64,000 nucleotides of DNA. Source: Cyanobium sp. Cruz-8D1 (GTDB lineage: Bacteria > Cyanobacteriota > Cyanobacteriia > PCC-6307 > Cyanobiaceae). The notes below the pieces were generated by a model. It did no database searches. It was not told where the DNA came from and saw only the letters and a list, made by a program, of their open reading frames with translations. Location: the NCBI RefSeq assembly GCF_024345975.1, contig NZ_JAGQCD010000002.1, positions 124,001-188,000 on the forward strand, in the 5' to 3' direction. Position 1 is the stretch's first letter, and every line of letters starts with the position of its first letter. A program made the position numbers and the translations under genes. Below, one piece after another: positions 1-9,054 of this stretch.

Positions 1-1160
1 GCCAGCAGCAGGTCGGCGGTGGCTTCGATGTCGGCGTCGTCTTCGCTGGGCAGGCCGGCCATGCCATAGAGCTTCAGGCCGCTGAGGCCACCTTCTTTGG
101 CGTAGCGGGCCGCCGCGAAGATCTCCTCGCCGCTCAGCTTCTTGTTCACCACCCGGCGCATCCGTTCGCTGCCGCTTTCGATCGCGATCGTGAGCGACTT
201 GCTCCCCCGCCGGGCCAGGATCCGCCCCAGCTGTGGGGTCACGGTGGCGGCCCGCACCGAGCTGACGCTCACCCGGGTGCCTTCGAAACGGTCCTGATCG
301 AGCCAGCTGAGCAGGTCGTCAAACTGGGGGTGCTGGGTCACCGAGGCCCCGAGCAGGCCAAGCCGCTGCGTCACCGCCAGCCCGGTTTCCACCGCCGGGA
401 TCAGGCCGTCGTCGAGGGAGGCGGTGCGGAAGGGCAGGGTCAGGTAGCTGGCCAGGCAGAAGCGACAGAGCTCCGGGCAGCTGCGGGCCACCTCCACCAT
501 GTGGATCGACGGCCAGGCCGCCTGCGGCGTGATCACCGTGGAATGGCTCAGGGTGTTGCCGCGCCAGGTCTGCTTGGCGATGGTCGCCGGCAGGTCCGGC
601 TCGATCGGCTCCACCGCCAGCAGGGCTCCTTCGCCGTTGTAGCGGGGGGCGTACAGCGCCGGCACGTAGACCCCGGGAACCCTGGCCAGGAGGCGCAGGC
701 GCTCGGAACGGGGCAGGGCGCGCCCGGCCTCGAGCGCGTCGATGAAGGCGGGCAGCAGCAGCTCGCCGTCGCCGAGCAGCACCACGTCGAAGAAGGGAGC
801 CAGGGGTTCGGGGTTGGCGGTGAGCACCGGCCCGCCGCCGAACACGATCGGGTCGTCCTCACCCCGCTGGTGACTCCAGAGCGGAATTCCCTGGCGCTCC
901 AGCAGGTCGAGCAGCACCGGACCGTCCAGCTCCCAGCTGAGCGAGAGGCCGAACAGGTCGCAGTGGCGGTGCGGCGGGTCCCCCTGGTCGGTGAACAGCC
1001 GGCGCACATCGAGGTCGCCGCGGCGCGCCAGGCTGGCCCACACCACCTGATACCCCAGGCTGGTGATCCCCACCGAATAGCTGCTCGGAAAAGCAAGCAC
1101 GGTGCGCAGCGCATCGGTTGCCGGCCGGGCTGGCTCAAACAGCAGGGTTTCCTGATTCAG
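1..1160 (-). CDS. Radical SAM protein (partial, C-terminus beyond left edge)
   Basis: Reading the minus strand gives one continuous frame that starts with an RPATDALRT / SVGITSLGYQVVW segment, resembling the N-terminal region of cyanobacterial B12-binding-type radical SAM proteins. About 180 residues later comes a SCPELCRFC motif, the CxxxCxxC cluster that binds the [4Fe-4S] used to cleave S-adenosylmethionine, followed by TIAIESGSERMRR and KLYGMAGLPSE, typical of the radical SAM barrel. The frame is open from about 1190 and has no ATG. CTG at 1160 or GTG at 1100 are the possible starts, so the 5' end is uncertain. The gene is divergent from the antiporter at 1250 and is cut by the window edge. 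The substrate cannot be read from the sequence. Confidence 0.85.
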   Translation of the reverse strand, partial: MNQETLLFEPARPATDALRTVLAFPSSYSVGITSLGYQVVWASLARRGDLDVRRLFTDQGDPPHRHCDLFGLSLSWELDGPVLLDLLERQGIPLWSHQRGEDDPIVFGGGPVLTANPEPLAPFFDVVLLGDGELLLPAFIDALEAGRALPRSERLRLLARVPGVYVPALYAPRYNGEGALLAVEPIEPDLPATIAKQTWRGNTLSHSTVITPQAAWPSIHMVEVARSCPELCRFCLASYLTLPFRTASLDDGLIPAVETGLAVTQRLGLLGASVTQHPQFDDLLSWLDQDRFEGTRVSVSSVRAATVTPQLGRILARRGSKSLTIAIESGSERMRRVVNKKLSGEEIFAAARYAKEGGLSGLKLYGMAGLPSEDDADIEATADLLL

Positions 1161-1249
1161 GAGGGCGTCAGGGAGGGGAGTTCCAGCGTGTCACTTTGGA
1201 CGACCAGGCGTCGCTTACTTAGGGTGGATGGCTTTACAACGCCCTTTCG

Positions 1250-2344
1250 ATGCCCACCCTGCCAAGTTCCGTCGAGATCATCCTCGGGATCCTGGTGCTG
1301 TTCGGCGGCGGGGAGCTGTTTGTGGCTGGTTCCGTCGCCCTGTCCCTGCTGCTGGGCATTCCCCAGCTGGTGATCGGTCTGACGGTCGTTTCGCTGGGTA
1401 CCAGTGCCCCGGAACTGTTCGTGAGCCTCATCTCCACATTCAACGGCGATGCCGACCTGGCCGTCAGCAACGTGGTGGGCAGCAACATCTTCAACATCCT
1501 GGTGGTGCTGGGCGCCAGCGCCGCCATCGTTCCTTTGCGCGTCAGGAGCCGCCTGGTGCGCAGGGATATGCCGCTGCTGCTGGGCATTTCCATGGCCGTG
1601 TGGGGGATGGCCTCCGCGGGCCGCGTCACCTGGCAGGCCGGGGTGGCGTTGCTGTTCGCGCTGGTGGCCAACGTCGTCTGGGAGATGCGCACCGCCTCGG
1701 AGGATTCTGAGGAGGCCGAAGAAGACATCGAAGAGGAACGGGCCACCCCGCTGGTGGCTGGCCTGAAGCTGGCCGCCGGCCTCGTCCTGCTGGTTTTGGG
1801 CTCGCAGCTGCTGGTGAAGGGGGCCACCACGGCCGCTGTGGCCCTGGGGGTGAGCCAGACGGTGATCGGCCTGACGATCGTGGCGGCCGGCACGTCCATG
1901 CCCGAGCTCGTCACCTCACTGGTGGCCGCCTACCGGGGCCGGGCCGATCTGGCCATTGGCAACGTGGTGGGCAGCAACCTGCTCAACCTTGTGCTGATCC
2001 TGGGCCTCTGCGCCGTGGCCTCCGGCGGCCGGGGGCTGGCGGTGGACCCGGTGATGGTGAGCCGCGACCTGCCGATCATGGTGGCCACCACCCTGGCCTG
2101 TCTGCCGATCTTCTGGACCAACGGGTCGATCTCCCGCGTCGAGGGCTGGTTGCTGCTGGGGCTCTACGGGCTCTATCTGGTGGAGCAGGTCCTGTCCGCC
2201 ACCGCAGGAGGCGAGAGCGTCGACAACACCTACCGGTTCGTGGTGCTGGTGGCGGTGCTGCCCTTGCTGCTGGTGTTCCTGGTCTGGCAGGTGCTGCGCT
2301 GGAAGCAGCAGCGCAAGCTGCTGGCCGTTCAGGGCGGCGAATAG
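1250..2344 (+). CDS. CaCA-family calcium/sodium antiporter (YrbG-like)
   Basis: This 364-residue integral membrane protein has the two inverted alpha-repeats of the Ca2+:cation antiporter superfamily. The first carries GTSAPELFVS (about residues 48-57) and the second GTSMPELVTS (about 214-223), each followed by a VVGSN motif that completes the ion site. About ten hydrophobic helices are visible, with an acidic loop (EDSEEAEEDIEEE, about 148-160) between the halves, where such exchangers often bind or sense cations. Length and layout match bacterial YrbG-type exchangers. The role is Ca2+ or Na+ extrusion at the plasma membrane; ion specificity is inferred. The stop codon is in the same frame as the nucleotidyltransferase reading frame that follows. 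Confidence 0.9.
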   Translation: MPTLPSSVEIILGILVLFGGGELFVAGSVALSLLLGIPQLVIGLTVVSLGTSAPELFVSLISTFNGDADLAVSNVVGSNIFNILVVLGASAAIVPLRVRSRLVRRDMPLLLGISMAVWGMASAGRVTWQAGVALLFALVANVVWEMRTASEDSEEAEEDIEEERATPLVAGLKLAAGLVLLVLGSQLLVKGATTAAVALGVSQTVIGLTIVAAGTSMPELVTSLVAAYRGRADLAIGNVVGSNLLNLVLILGLCAVASGGRGLAVDPVMVSRDLPIMVATTLACLPIFWTNGSISRVEGWLLLGLYGLYLVEQVLSATAGGESVDNTYRFVVLVAVLPLLLVFLVWQVLRWKQQRKLLAVQGGE

Positions 2345-2437
2345 GAACGGGAGCTGTCGGGGCTGCCGGATCTCGGCCCCGGCCTTGATCCTGAGAGCTG
2401 TCGTCTGGCGCTGGCACGGCTCTGTGCCGATGCCGAT

Positions 2438-2710
2438 GTGAGGGCGGTGCTGGTTTTCGGATCGAGGGCCCGGAGCGAGGCGCGTCCTGATTCCGACCTC
2501 GACCTGGCGGTGATCGTGCACCGACCCCAGCTCACCCCCGCCGAGAAGGCCGCCTGCTGGCAGCGCTTTCGCCAGGCCCTCGGGCCCCTCGGTGTGCGGG
2601 TCGACCTGGTGGTGGCCGGCGTCGCCGACGCCGAACGGTTGAGTGGCTCGCGCTGGCACGTGTTCGGCGATGTGGCCCGCGAGGGCAAGGTGCTCTATGT
2701 CGCCGGCTGA
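2438..2710 (+). CDS. MntA-like nucleotidyltransferase antitoxin
   Basis: This 90-residue minimal nucleotidyltransferase carries the GS-X10-DxD motif exactly (G8, S9, then D20 and D22 counted from the GTG at 2438). In the known MntA/HepT (type VII) systems this enzyme AMPylates the partner HEPN toxin and silences it. The frame is open upstream to 2345 and encodes a plausible helix (RLALARLCADADV), but it has no ATG. Either translation starts at GTG 2438 or a non-standard start lies upstream. The 3' end overlaps the HEPN gene by 14 bases, the arrangement expected of a toxin-antitoxin operon. Confidence 0.8.
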   Translation: MRAVLVFGSRARSEARPDSDLDLAVIVHRPQLTPAEKAACWQRFRQALGPLGVRVDLVVAGVADAERLSGSRWHVFGDVAREGKVLYVAG

Positions 2711-3068
2711 GGACGCGGCCCTGCTGCTGGCGATCGTGCGCCGCCATCTGCGCACCTTGCGCATCGGGCTCGATCCCGAGTATCCGGTGGAGGACTGGGG
2801 CTTCACTGGGCAGCAGGTGGTGGAGAAGCTGCTCAAGGCCTGGATCGTGCTGAGCGATCGCCGGCCTCCCCGGGTGCACGAACTGAGCGACCTGGCCTCT
2901 GTGGCAGGTCAGCCCCTGGAGCCCCGGCTGGCGGCGCTGCAGGAGTTCGCCGTGGAGGCCCGCTACGGGGAAGGGCCCTTCCCCCTGCCGGCCGAGCGAT
3001 CGGAGCTGCTGGCTCTGCTGGTGACGGAGCTGGAACGCTGCGAGCGGGCTGTGGCAGGGCTCGGTTGA
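2697..3068 (+). CDS. HEPN-domain protein (HepT-like toxin)
   Basis: This 123-residue all-helical protein begins at the ATG at 2697, inside the end of the MntA-like gene. It shows the HEPN signature helix (GQQVVEKLLKAW, about residues 38-49) and an R56-x4-H61 motif in RRPPRVHEL, the RNase active-site pattern of this family. Characterised HepT toxins have RX4HXY, where the tyrosine is the AMPylated residue. Here that position is leucine (L63). The pairing with an upstream MNT gene makes a type VII toxin-antitoxin role likely, but loss of the tyrosine means that neutralisation may work differently or the pair may be inactive. Confidence 0.78.
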   Translation: MSPAEDAALLLAIVRRHLRTLRIGLDPEYPVEDWGFTGQQVVEKLLKAWIVLSDRRPPRVHELSDLASVAGQPLEPRLAALQEFAVEARYGEGPFPLPAERSELLALLVTELERCERAVAGLG

Positions 3069-3663
3069 TCGGTCAAGCCCGTGGGCGACCGGCGTTCAGC
3101 GCTTCGGAGTGAAGCTGGGTGGAGCTTCGTGCTCAAGTTTTTCCGTCCGAACCGGCCCCAATGCGGCGAGATTGGGTTCAACCACTCCCTGGATGGAGCG
3201 CTGACGGATGGCCAGCTTGGCCAAGGCAGCAGGGAGTTGCTCCGGTTCTGCCTAAGTCGATGGGGTGTCGTGGCGCTGAAAGGTGAACTCAGGCCATGTC
3301 AAGTGTTTGACGGCGTTGTCCTCAGGGCAACTCGAACTTATGCTTCCCACGGCGGAAGATTTTGGACTTAGATGGTTCTGGCCAAGAAGCATTCGAAGGA
3401 TCGAGGAGATCAAGCTGGAAGACCCTTTTTGGGATCCCCTATAGCCCTTGATGCTCAGCTCGCAAGCATGCTCGTCGACATCGTTTGAGCAAGGCTGTGT
3501 AGGTCGACGAGCATTGACCGCATATCATCTCCACCTTCAAAGCAGGGCATGGAAGGGACGACGCCCTAAATCTTCAGCTGATCTCCTGGCAGATCTGGTG
3601 GGTTGTTGCGTAGGTGGGCCAGCTGATCTATATTGAAAGCTTGCCTAAACCAAGTGCACTTGC
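3069..3663. other. 595-bp stretch with no supportable gene
   Basis: Several short open frames occur on both strands (for example 3081-3371), but none has recognisable motifs, a good ribosome-binding site or codon use like the neighbours. GC content falls through this stretch towards the methyltransferase. A GCTTC/GAAGC inverted repeat near 3102-3120 and a candidate promoter at 3606-3634 are the only structured elements I see. Confidence 0.5.
3606..3634 (+). promoter_or_regulatory. Candidate sigma-70-type promoter for the methyltransferase gene
   Basis: A TTGCGT hexamer (3606-3611) is followed after 17 bases by TATATT (3629-3634), a near-consensus -10 in a locally AT-rich region. It lies 30 bases upstream of the methyltransferase ATG. 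There is no experimental or comparative support; the call rests on spacing and hexamer quality alone. Confidence 0.35.
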
Positions 3664-4416
3664 ATGAATTGGCTAATTAAAGAAATCTATTCGACAGGTA
3701 AGGTGCATGATTCGGGAGGGCTAGATGTTGATCTTGCTGACTGCATCGATCCCCGCGAAGGGGAATTCCTCATTAAAGTTATACACGAAAATCCGCATAT
3801 CAAAAGAACCCTAGAGATAGGCTGTGCTTATGGATTATCCGCCCTCCATATCTGCAATGCCGTTGATGGTCGGGAGGGAGCAATCCATACGATTATTGAT
3901 CCATTTCAACACACGCAATGGCGCGGAATCGGAATAGGCAACCTTGCAAAGGCCGGTTTTCATAGCTGGGAGCTCATTGAAAAAAGAAGTGAGCATGTCT
4001 TGCCTGAACTTGATGCAAGCAATGCAACGAAGTATGATCTGATACTTATTGATGGCTGGCACACATTTGATCATACGATTGTTGACACCTTCTATGCCAC
4101 TAGGCTGCTGAATGAAGGCGGTATCCTGGTTGTTGATGACGTTAATTTCCCCGCTGTTCGTTCTGTTATTAATCATCTGCTCACCTATCCCTGTTATCGT
4201 CTGATTGGTTCCGTGAATCGGCCGCGCCCTCTCTCAAGGCGTCAACATCTTTTGCGTACCCTAGTCTCCTTGCTCCCAAAAGAGAAGCGTGAGCTCTTCT
4301 TGTCCTCCTATGTGTGTCAACTTGTTGATTCGCGGGAAACACAGTCGTTGATGGTCGCGTTGAAGAAGGTTACTTCCGACGAGCGCGGTTGGGATTGGCA
4401 TGAACCATTCGCCTAG
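3664..4416 (+). CDS. Class I SAM-dependent methyltransferase
   Basis: This 250-residue protein has a Rossmann methyltransferase core. Motif I is LEIGCAYGLSALH (about residues 45-57), the acidic strand-2 end is in IIDPFQ (about 77-82), and YDLILIDGWHTFDH (about 127-140) with GGILVVDDV (about 155-163) complete the fold in the Methyltransf_24 style. The DGWH motif resembles family members that methylate small molecules or glycans, but no substrate can be named. Codon use is AT-rich (many ATA, AAA, GAA), unlike the flanking GC-rich genes, which suggests recent transfer. It shares this composition with the glycosyltransferase at 18254. It has its own candidate promoter and no operon partners. Confidence 0.8.
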   Translation: MNWLIKEIYSTGKVHDSGGLDVDLADCIDPREGEFLIKVIHENPHIKRTLEIGCAYGLSALHICNAVDGREGAIHTIIDPFQHTQWRGIGIGNLAKAGFHSWELIEKRSEHVLPELDASNATKYDLILIDGWHTFDHTIVDTFYATRLLNEGGILVVDDVNFPAVRSVINHLLTYPCYRLIGSVNRPRPLSRRQHLLRTLVSLLPKEKRELFLSSYVCQLVDSRETQSLMVALKKVTSDERGWDWHEPFA

Positions 4417-4419
4417 TGC

Positions 4420-4432
4420 GGTTCGACGAACC
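4420..4432. terminator. Short perfect hairpin after the methyltransferase gene
   Basis: GGTTCG-A-CGAACC is a perfect inverted repeat that begins four bases after the methyltransferase stop. GCG/CGC bases outside it can extend the stem with a bulge. No U-tract follows, so a classical intrinsic terminator is not shown; it may simply stabilise the 3' end. Confidence 0.3.
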
Positions 4433-4639
4433 CACCGCCTGACGAAACAGAGACCGACTACCTTTTGTGGGCAGCAGTTAAGGCGCCGTGTCAAGGGTCG
4501 GTCTGTGAACGATCTCTTTAGGGACGCGACACTTTGAACAATGCCATTCACCGGAGCCGCCACCTTAAGAATTCCTACACCGGGTAAAAGTTCGGTGCCC
4601 CGGTGATGGCAAGCGACAGGCGGCACAAACGGAGATTCC

Positions 4640-5026
4640 ATGCGAATTCCACAGGGCTTCAGTACCGTCACTCCGTACTTCTTCGTGGAAGGTGCTGACC
4701 ACTTTCTTCAATTCCTCGCCGAGGCATTTGGTGGTGTCGAGATTGGCCGCCACATGAACGGTGAGCGTATCGCGATCGCACATGTGCGGCTTGGAACATC
4801 AGCTGTCATGGTCAGTGCGGCATCAGCAGTGTTTCCTGCCATGCCGGCTTCTTACTACCTGTATGTCGAGAACGCTGATGAGGCGATGTTGAAGGCCATT
4901 GCTGCGGGGAGTGTAAAGATCATGGATGTAGCGACCATGCCATACAACGACAGGCAGGCCGGCATCTGAGACCAGTTCGGAAATCTGTGGTGGTTGTCGG
5001 AGCGCCTGACAGATGATCCGTCCTGA
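4640..5026 (+). pseudogene. VOC-family (glyoxalase/PhnB-like) protein with internal stop codon
   Basis: The frame from the ATG at 4640 encodes a vicinal-oxygen-chelate fold: TPYFFVEGAD near the start, LYVENADEAM in the middle and YNDRQAGI near the end. It stops at TGA 4967-4969. The same frame then continues with DQFGNLWWLSERLTDDPS up to a second TGA at 5024, which is the conserved D-x-FGNxWW terminus of this family. Changing TGA to CGA would restore a complete protein of about 128 residues, so a single C-to-T nonsense change is the simplest explanation. A HIP1 octamer (GCGATCGC) lies at 4772-4779. The truncated product would lack the last beta strand and probably does not fold. Confidence 0.8.
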
Positions 5027-5143
5027 AGGGCTGGCTGTGCGCATCACCTTGCGGCACTGCCCACCCATTCATTGCATAGGCGGTAAGAAACGTTCCCGGG
5101 AGCAAACCAGGTAGGGTTTGCCTTGGCCCCGAGCAAAGGACCG

Positions 5144-5889
5144 ATGCGTGCTCCCCTCGCCTTTGCTGTTTCTGGCCTTCTGGCCATCAGCCTCCCGGCT
5201 GGGGTTGGACTGGCCCAGAGCGCGATCGAGAGTCAGAGAGGGTCACGTTTCGTGCCGGAGCTGATTCCACCCTGCTGAAGGGCCAGCTCAAGGGCGACCA
5301 GACCGTCGATTACAAGCTTCGGGCCGGCGCCGGTCAGACCCTGAGCGTGGAACTCAAGGGTTCCAACCCGCAGAACGACTTCAATGTGATGGCGGCCGGG
5401 ACCGACACCGCCCTGTTCATCGGCAGCAGCTCCGGCAATCGCTTCCGTGGGCCCTTGCCCAGCGATGGCGATGTCAGGGTGAGGGTGTTTCTGATGCGGC
5501 CGGCGGCGCGCCGCAACGAAACGAGCACCTACAGCCTCAAGGTGGGGATCGGCGGTGCTCCCCTTGCCCCCGTGCCCGCGTCCCGCGATGCGCTGATCCC
5601 AGGCACGCCGTTCCACGCCTCTGCGGAGGTGCCCTGTGGGTCCGTGAACAGCGCCAAGGCCACCAGCTGCAAGGCCTCCGTGATCCGACGGGCCTACAAC
5701 AGTGCCACGGTGGTGGTGATGAACCCCGAGGGTCAGAAACGCCAGTTCCTGTTCGTGAAGGGCAAGGCTGTTGCTTCTGATCAGCCCGAAACGCTCTCGG
5801 TGCAGCGGCGCGGCGATGTGTCGGTGCTGCTGCTTGGGGAGAACTTCGAGCGCTATGAAATCGTCGACGCCCTCGTGGTGGGGGGCTGA
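5144..5889 (+). pseudogene. Secreted PPC-like domain protein, frameshifted after the signal peptide
   Basis: The ATG at 5144 opens a signal peptide (MRAPLAFAVSGLLAI, then an AQS cleavage region), but this frame ends at a TGA about 45 codons in. From about 5236 a different frame encodes VTFRAGADSTLLKG, then GAGQTLSVELKGSN and ARRNETSTYSLKVGIGG, which resemble bacterial periplasmic pre-peptidase-C-like domains. It then runs through a Cys-containing C-terminal region to 5889. The two halves join if two bases are removed (or one added) in the AG-rich run near 5230-5240. The C-terminal part alone could start at GTG 5347. Either the gene is broken or there is an indel error in the sequence. Confidence 0.65.
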
Positions 5890-5895
5890 GGTCCC

Positions 5896-6223
5896 AGCCC
5901 GTGGTGAGGGATGGCGCCGTGAATGGCACGTTTTAGCTCTGGCCGCCAAAGCAGCCCTGGAGGGCCTGCTCCAGCGCCGCGCCTGGGTGACGTTGTCGAC
6001 ACGCAGCAAGACCGCTGACGGTGTCGAGCTGGCGGAGATCATTCCCGTTGGTTCGACACTGCCGATCAACCTGTGCCTGGTGCAAGTCGGCTTGGCGGCG
6101 CTGGATCGCCAGGCCGCGAGCCCGTGCAACCAGGAGATCTACAGAGAGGCGGAGTTGAGAGTCCGTACCATGCAATTTGGACTCTGGAGGCCATCGCCGG
6201 GAATTCGATCGAGGCAGCCCTGA
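5896..6223 (+). pseudogene. Remnant of a thermonuclease (SNase-like) gene, C-terminal part only
   Basis: The frame ending at 6223 encodes ELAEIIPVGSTLPINLCLVQVG, then LDRQAASPCNQEIYREAELR and MQFGLWR. This is the C-terminal third of staphylococcal-nuclease-like domains: the iN-x-LV-x-G strand and helix, the conserved Cys, the YREAE helix and the GLW end. The N-terminal barrel with most catalytic residues is absent; the upstream sequence in this frame overlaps the preceding gene and is not similar. No credible start exists, so this is a truncated gene. Confidence 0.6.
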
Positions 6224-6266
6224 CCCATTCGCTCCCTGGACCCACGCACGGCGCGGGCTCGCCATC

Positions 6267-8888
6267 TCAGACCTCCGCCAGCACCTTCGCCTCCTCCTCC
6301 ACGCTCACCACCCTCCCGGCATCCTCGAAGCCGTCGATCTGGTCGAAGTTGAGGTAGCGGTAGAGCTGGTCCGAGAGGGGATCGATCCTGGCCGCCGCGA
6401 TCTCCAGATACTCGGCCGGGGTGGGGATGCGGCCCAGCAGGGCGCACACCGCCGCCAGTTCGGCGCTGCCCAGGTACACCTGGGCGCCGTTGCCGAGGCG
6501 GTTGTTGAAGTTGCGGGTGCTGGTGGAGAACACGGTGGTGTTGTCCTCGACCCGGGCCTGGTTGCCCATGCACAGGGAGCAGCCGGGCAGCTCCATGCGG
6601 GCGCCGGCGGTCTCGAACTTGGCGGTGTAGCCCTCGGCGCGCAGCACCTCGTCGTCCATGCGGGTGGGTGGGCAGACCCATAGCCGGGCGGCGCTGGTGC
6701 CGGCCCCATCCAGCACCGTGGCGGCGGCGCGGTAGTGGCCGATGTTGGTCATGCAGGAGCCGATGAACACCTCATCGATCCGGTCGCCCGCCACCTCGCT
6801 CAGCACCTTGACGTTGTCGGGGTCGTTGGGGCAGGCCAGGATCGGTTCGCTCAGGCTGTCCAGGTTGATGTCGATCACGGCGGCGTACTCGGCGTCGGCA
6901 TCGGCCTCCATCAGCACCGGATCGGCCAGCCAGGCCTCCATCGCCTTGATCCGCCGCGCCATGGTGCGGGCATCGCTGTAACCCCGCGCGATCATGTTCT
7001 TGAGCAGCGCCACATTGCTGCGCAGGTATTCGCTCACCGTCTCGACGCTCAGCTTGATCGTGCTGCCGGCGCAGGAGCGTTCGGCGGTCGCATCCGTCAA
7101 CTCAAACGCCTGCTCCAGCTTCAGATCGGGGAGTCCTTCGATCTCCATGATGCGGCCGCTGAAGATGTTCTTCTTGCCGGCCTTCTCCACCGTCAGCAGG
7201 CCCTGCTGGATGGCCACGTAGGGAATGGCGTTGACCACGTCCCGCAGGGTGACGCCGGGTTGCAGGGAGCCGGAGAAGCGCACCAGCACCGATTCGGGCA
7301 TGTCGAGGGGCATGGCGCCGATGGCGGCGGCGAAGGCCACCAGGCCGGAGCCGGCCGGGAAAGAGATACCGAGGGGGAAGCGGGTGTGGCTGTCACCGCC
7401 GGTGCCCACGGTGTCCGGCAGGAGCATGCGGTTGAGCCAGCTGTGGATGATGCCGTCGCCGGGGCGCAGGGCGACGCCACCGCGGGAGCTGATGAAGTCG
7501 GGCAGCTCGGCGTGGGTCTTGAGGTCGACAGGTTTGGGGTAGGCGGCGGTGTGGCAGAAGCTCTGCATCACCAGATCGGCGGAGAAGCCCAGGCAGGCCA
7601 GCTCCTTCATCTCGTCGCGGGTCATCGGCCCGGTGGTGTCCTGGCTGCCGACGCTGGTCATCAGCGGTTCGCAGCTCGTGCCGGGGCGCACGCCCGCCAG
7701 GCCGCAGGCCTTGCCCACCATCTTCTGGGCCAGGGTGAAGCCCTTGCCGGTGTCGCTGGGGGCCACCGGCCGGATGAAGGCCTCCGAGGCGGGAAGGCCC
7801 AGTTGCAGCCGCACCTTGTCGGTGAGCGAGCGGCCGATCAGCAGGGGGATGCGGCCGCCGGCCCGCACTTCGTCGGCGATGGTGCTGGGCTTGAGCTCGA
7901 AGCGGGCGACCACCTCCCCGGCACCTGGCTCGCCGGCGGCCCGCTCGATCGTGCCGGCGTGGGGCCGGATCGTGATCACGTCGCCGCTGTTCAGTGCGCT
8001 CACGTCGCACTCGATCGGCAGGGCGCCGGAATCCTCAGCGGTGTTGAAGAAGATCGGCGCGATCTTGCTGCCCAGCACCACCCCGCCGCTGCGCTTGTTG
8101 GGCACGTGGGGGATGTCGGTGCCGATGTGCCACAGCACCGAATTGATGGCGGATTTGCGGGAGCTGCCCGTTCCCACCACATCGCCCACGTAGGCGAGCG
8201 GATGGCCCTTGGCCTTCAGCTCAGCGATCAGGGCCAGCCCTTCGGGCATCCGCGTCTCCAGCATCGCCAGGGCGTGCAGGGGGATATCGGGACGGGTGGT
8301 GGCGTGGGTGGCCGGGGAGAGGTCGTCGGTGTTGGTCTCCCCCGTCACCTTGAACACCGTGACGGTGATAGCCTCCGGCAGGGGGGCACGGGCGTGGAAC
8401 CATTCGGCCGCCGCCCAGCTGTCCACCACCTGGCGGGCCAGGGGGTTGGTTTCGGCCAGCTCCAGAACATCGTGGAAGGCGTCGTAGACGAGAAGCGTGC
8501 GGCTCAGTCCCCGGGCGGCTTCGGCAGCGATGGCGGCCTCCGGGCAAGAGAGCAGGGCGATCAGGGCGCCGACGTTGTAGCCGCCGATCATGGTGGCCAG
8601 GAGTCCGGTGGCCTCCAGGGCGCTCACCAGGGGGCTCGCTGCGCTGCCCTGGGCCACGGCGCTGAGCCAGCCGGCCTTCACGTAGGCGGCCTCATCCACC
8701 CCCGGCGGGATGCGTTCGCCCAGCAGGTGCAGCAGAAACGCTTCCTCCCCGGCGGGTGGGTGCTCCAGCAGCTGGGTGAGGGCCTGGGCCTCGGGTGCCG
8801 TGAGCGGCAGGGGCGGCACGCCGAGGGCTTCACGGGCGGCGGCGGCCTCGCGGTAGCTGGGGAGCAGGTCGGCGGGCGAGAGGGACAT
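6267..8888 (-). CDS. acnB: Aconitate hydratase B / 2-methylisocitrate dehydratase
   Basis: This 873-residue protein, close to the E. coli AcnB length, has the AcnB order of domains: an N-terminal HEAT-like domain, a swivel domain with [12 protein letters not shown] and [13 protein letters not shown], then the catalytic domains with [13 protein letters not shown]. The three [4Fe-4S] cysteines are visible in [13 protein letters not shown] (about 715-720) and GCSLCMGNQ (about 775-785). It isomerises citrate to isocitrate in the cytosol. The ATG at 8888 ([13 protein letters not shown]) was chosen because the longer open frame upstream has no homology and overlaps the divergent DAHP synthase. It is divergently transcribed from that gene. 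Confidence 0.96.
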   Translation of the reverse strand: MSLSPADLLPSYREAAAAREALGVPPLPLTAPEAQALTQLLEHPPAGEEAFLLHLLGERIPPGVDEAAYVKAGWLSAVAQGSAASPLVSALEATGLLATMIGGYNVGALIALLSCPEAAIAAEAARGLSRTLLVYDAFHDVLELAETNPLARQVVDSWAAAEWFHARAPLPEAITVTVFKVTGETNTDDLSPATHATTRPDIPLHALAMLETRMPEGLALIAELKAKGHPLAYVGDVVGTGSSRKSAINSVLWHIGTDIPHVPNKRSGGVVLGSKIAPIFFNTAEDSGALPIECDVSALNSGDVITIRPHAGTIERAAGEPGAGEVVARFELKPSTIADEVRAGGRIPLLIGRSLTDKVRLQLGLPASEAFIRPVAPSDTGKGFTLAQKMVGKACGLAGVRPGTSCEPLMTSVGSQDTTGPMTRDEMKELACLGFSADLVMQSFCHTAAYPKPVDLKTHAELPDFISSRGGVALRPGDGIIHSWLNRMLLPDTVGTGGDSHTRFPLGISFPAGSGLVAFAAAIGAMPLDMPESVLVRFSGSLQPGVTLRDVVNAIPYVAIQQGLLTVEKAGKKNIFSGRIMEIEGLPDLKLEQAFELTDATAERSCAGSTIKLSVETVSEYLRSNVALLKNMIARGYSDARTMARRIKAMEAWLADPVLMEADADAEYAAVIDINLDSLSEPILACPNDPDNVKVLSEVAGDRIDEVFIGSCMTNIGHYRAAATVLDGAGTSAARLWVCPPTRMDDEVLRAEGYTAKFETAGARMELPGCSLCMGNQARVEDNTTVFSTSTRNFNNRLGNGAQVYLGSAELAAVCALLGRIPTPAEYLEIAAARIDPLSDQLYRYLNFDQIDGFEDAGRVVSVEEEAKVLAEV

Positions 8889-9054
8889 GGGGGAGTGGGT
8901 CCGGGTCGTACCCCCGGCTGGCATGGGCATGGCCCCCATTGTTCTTCCCCGCGGGGCCGCCCTCTGGTGACGACGGCTGCAGAAGTCGCCGAAGGCGTCA
9001 GTGCCGTCAGTTCGTAGGCTGGAGGGCCTGACCAATCTCCGCCGGCCGCAGCGC

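Noticed and set aside
330-1373. 347-codon plus-strand frame and 196-codon minus-strand frame over the radical SAM gene
   Set aside because: Both are shadows; the minus-strand frame carrying CxxxCxxC is the coding one.
3081-3371. 96-codon frame between the HEPN gene and the methyltransferase
   Set aside because: No motif, no ribosome-binding site and atypical codon use; the opposite strand has an equally long meaningless frame.
6735-9017. 760-codon open frame on the plus strand across acnB
   Set aside because: It is antisense to acnB, His/Gly/Gln/Ala-rich with no domain, and results from high-GC codon bias.
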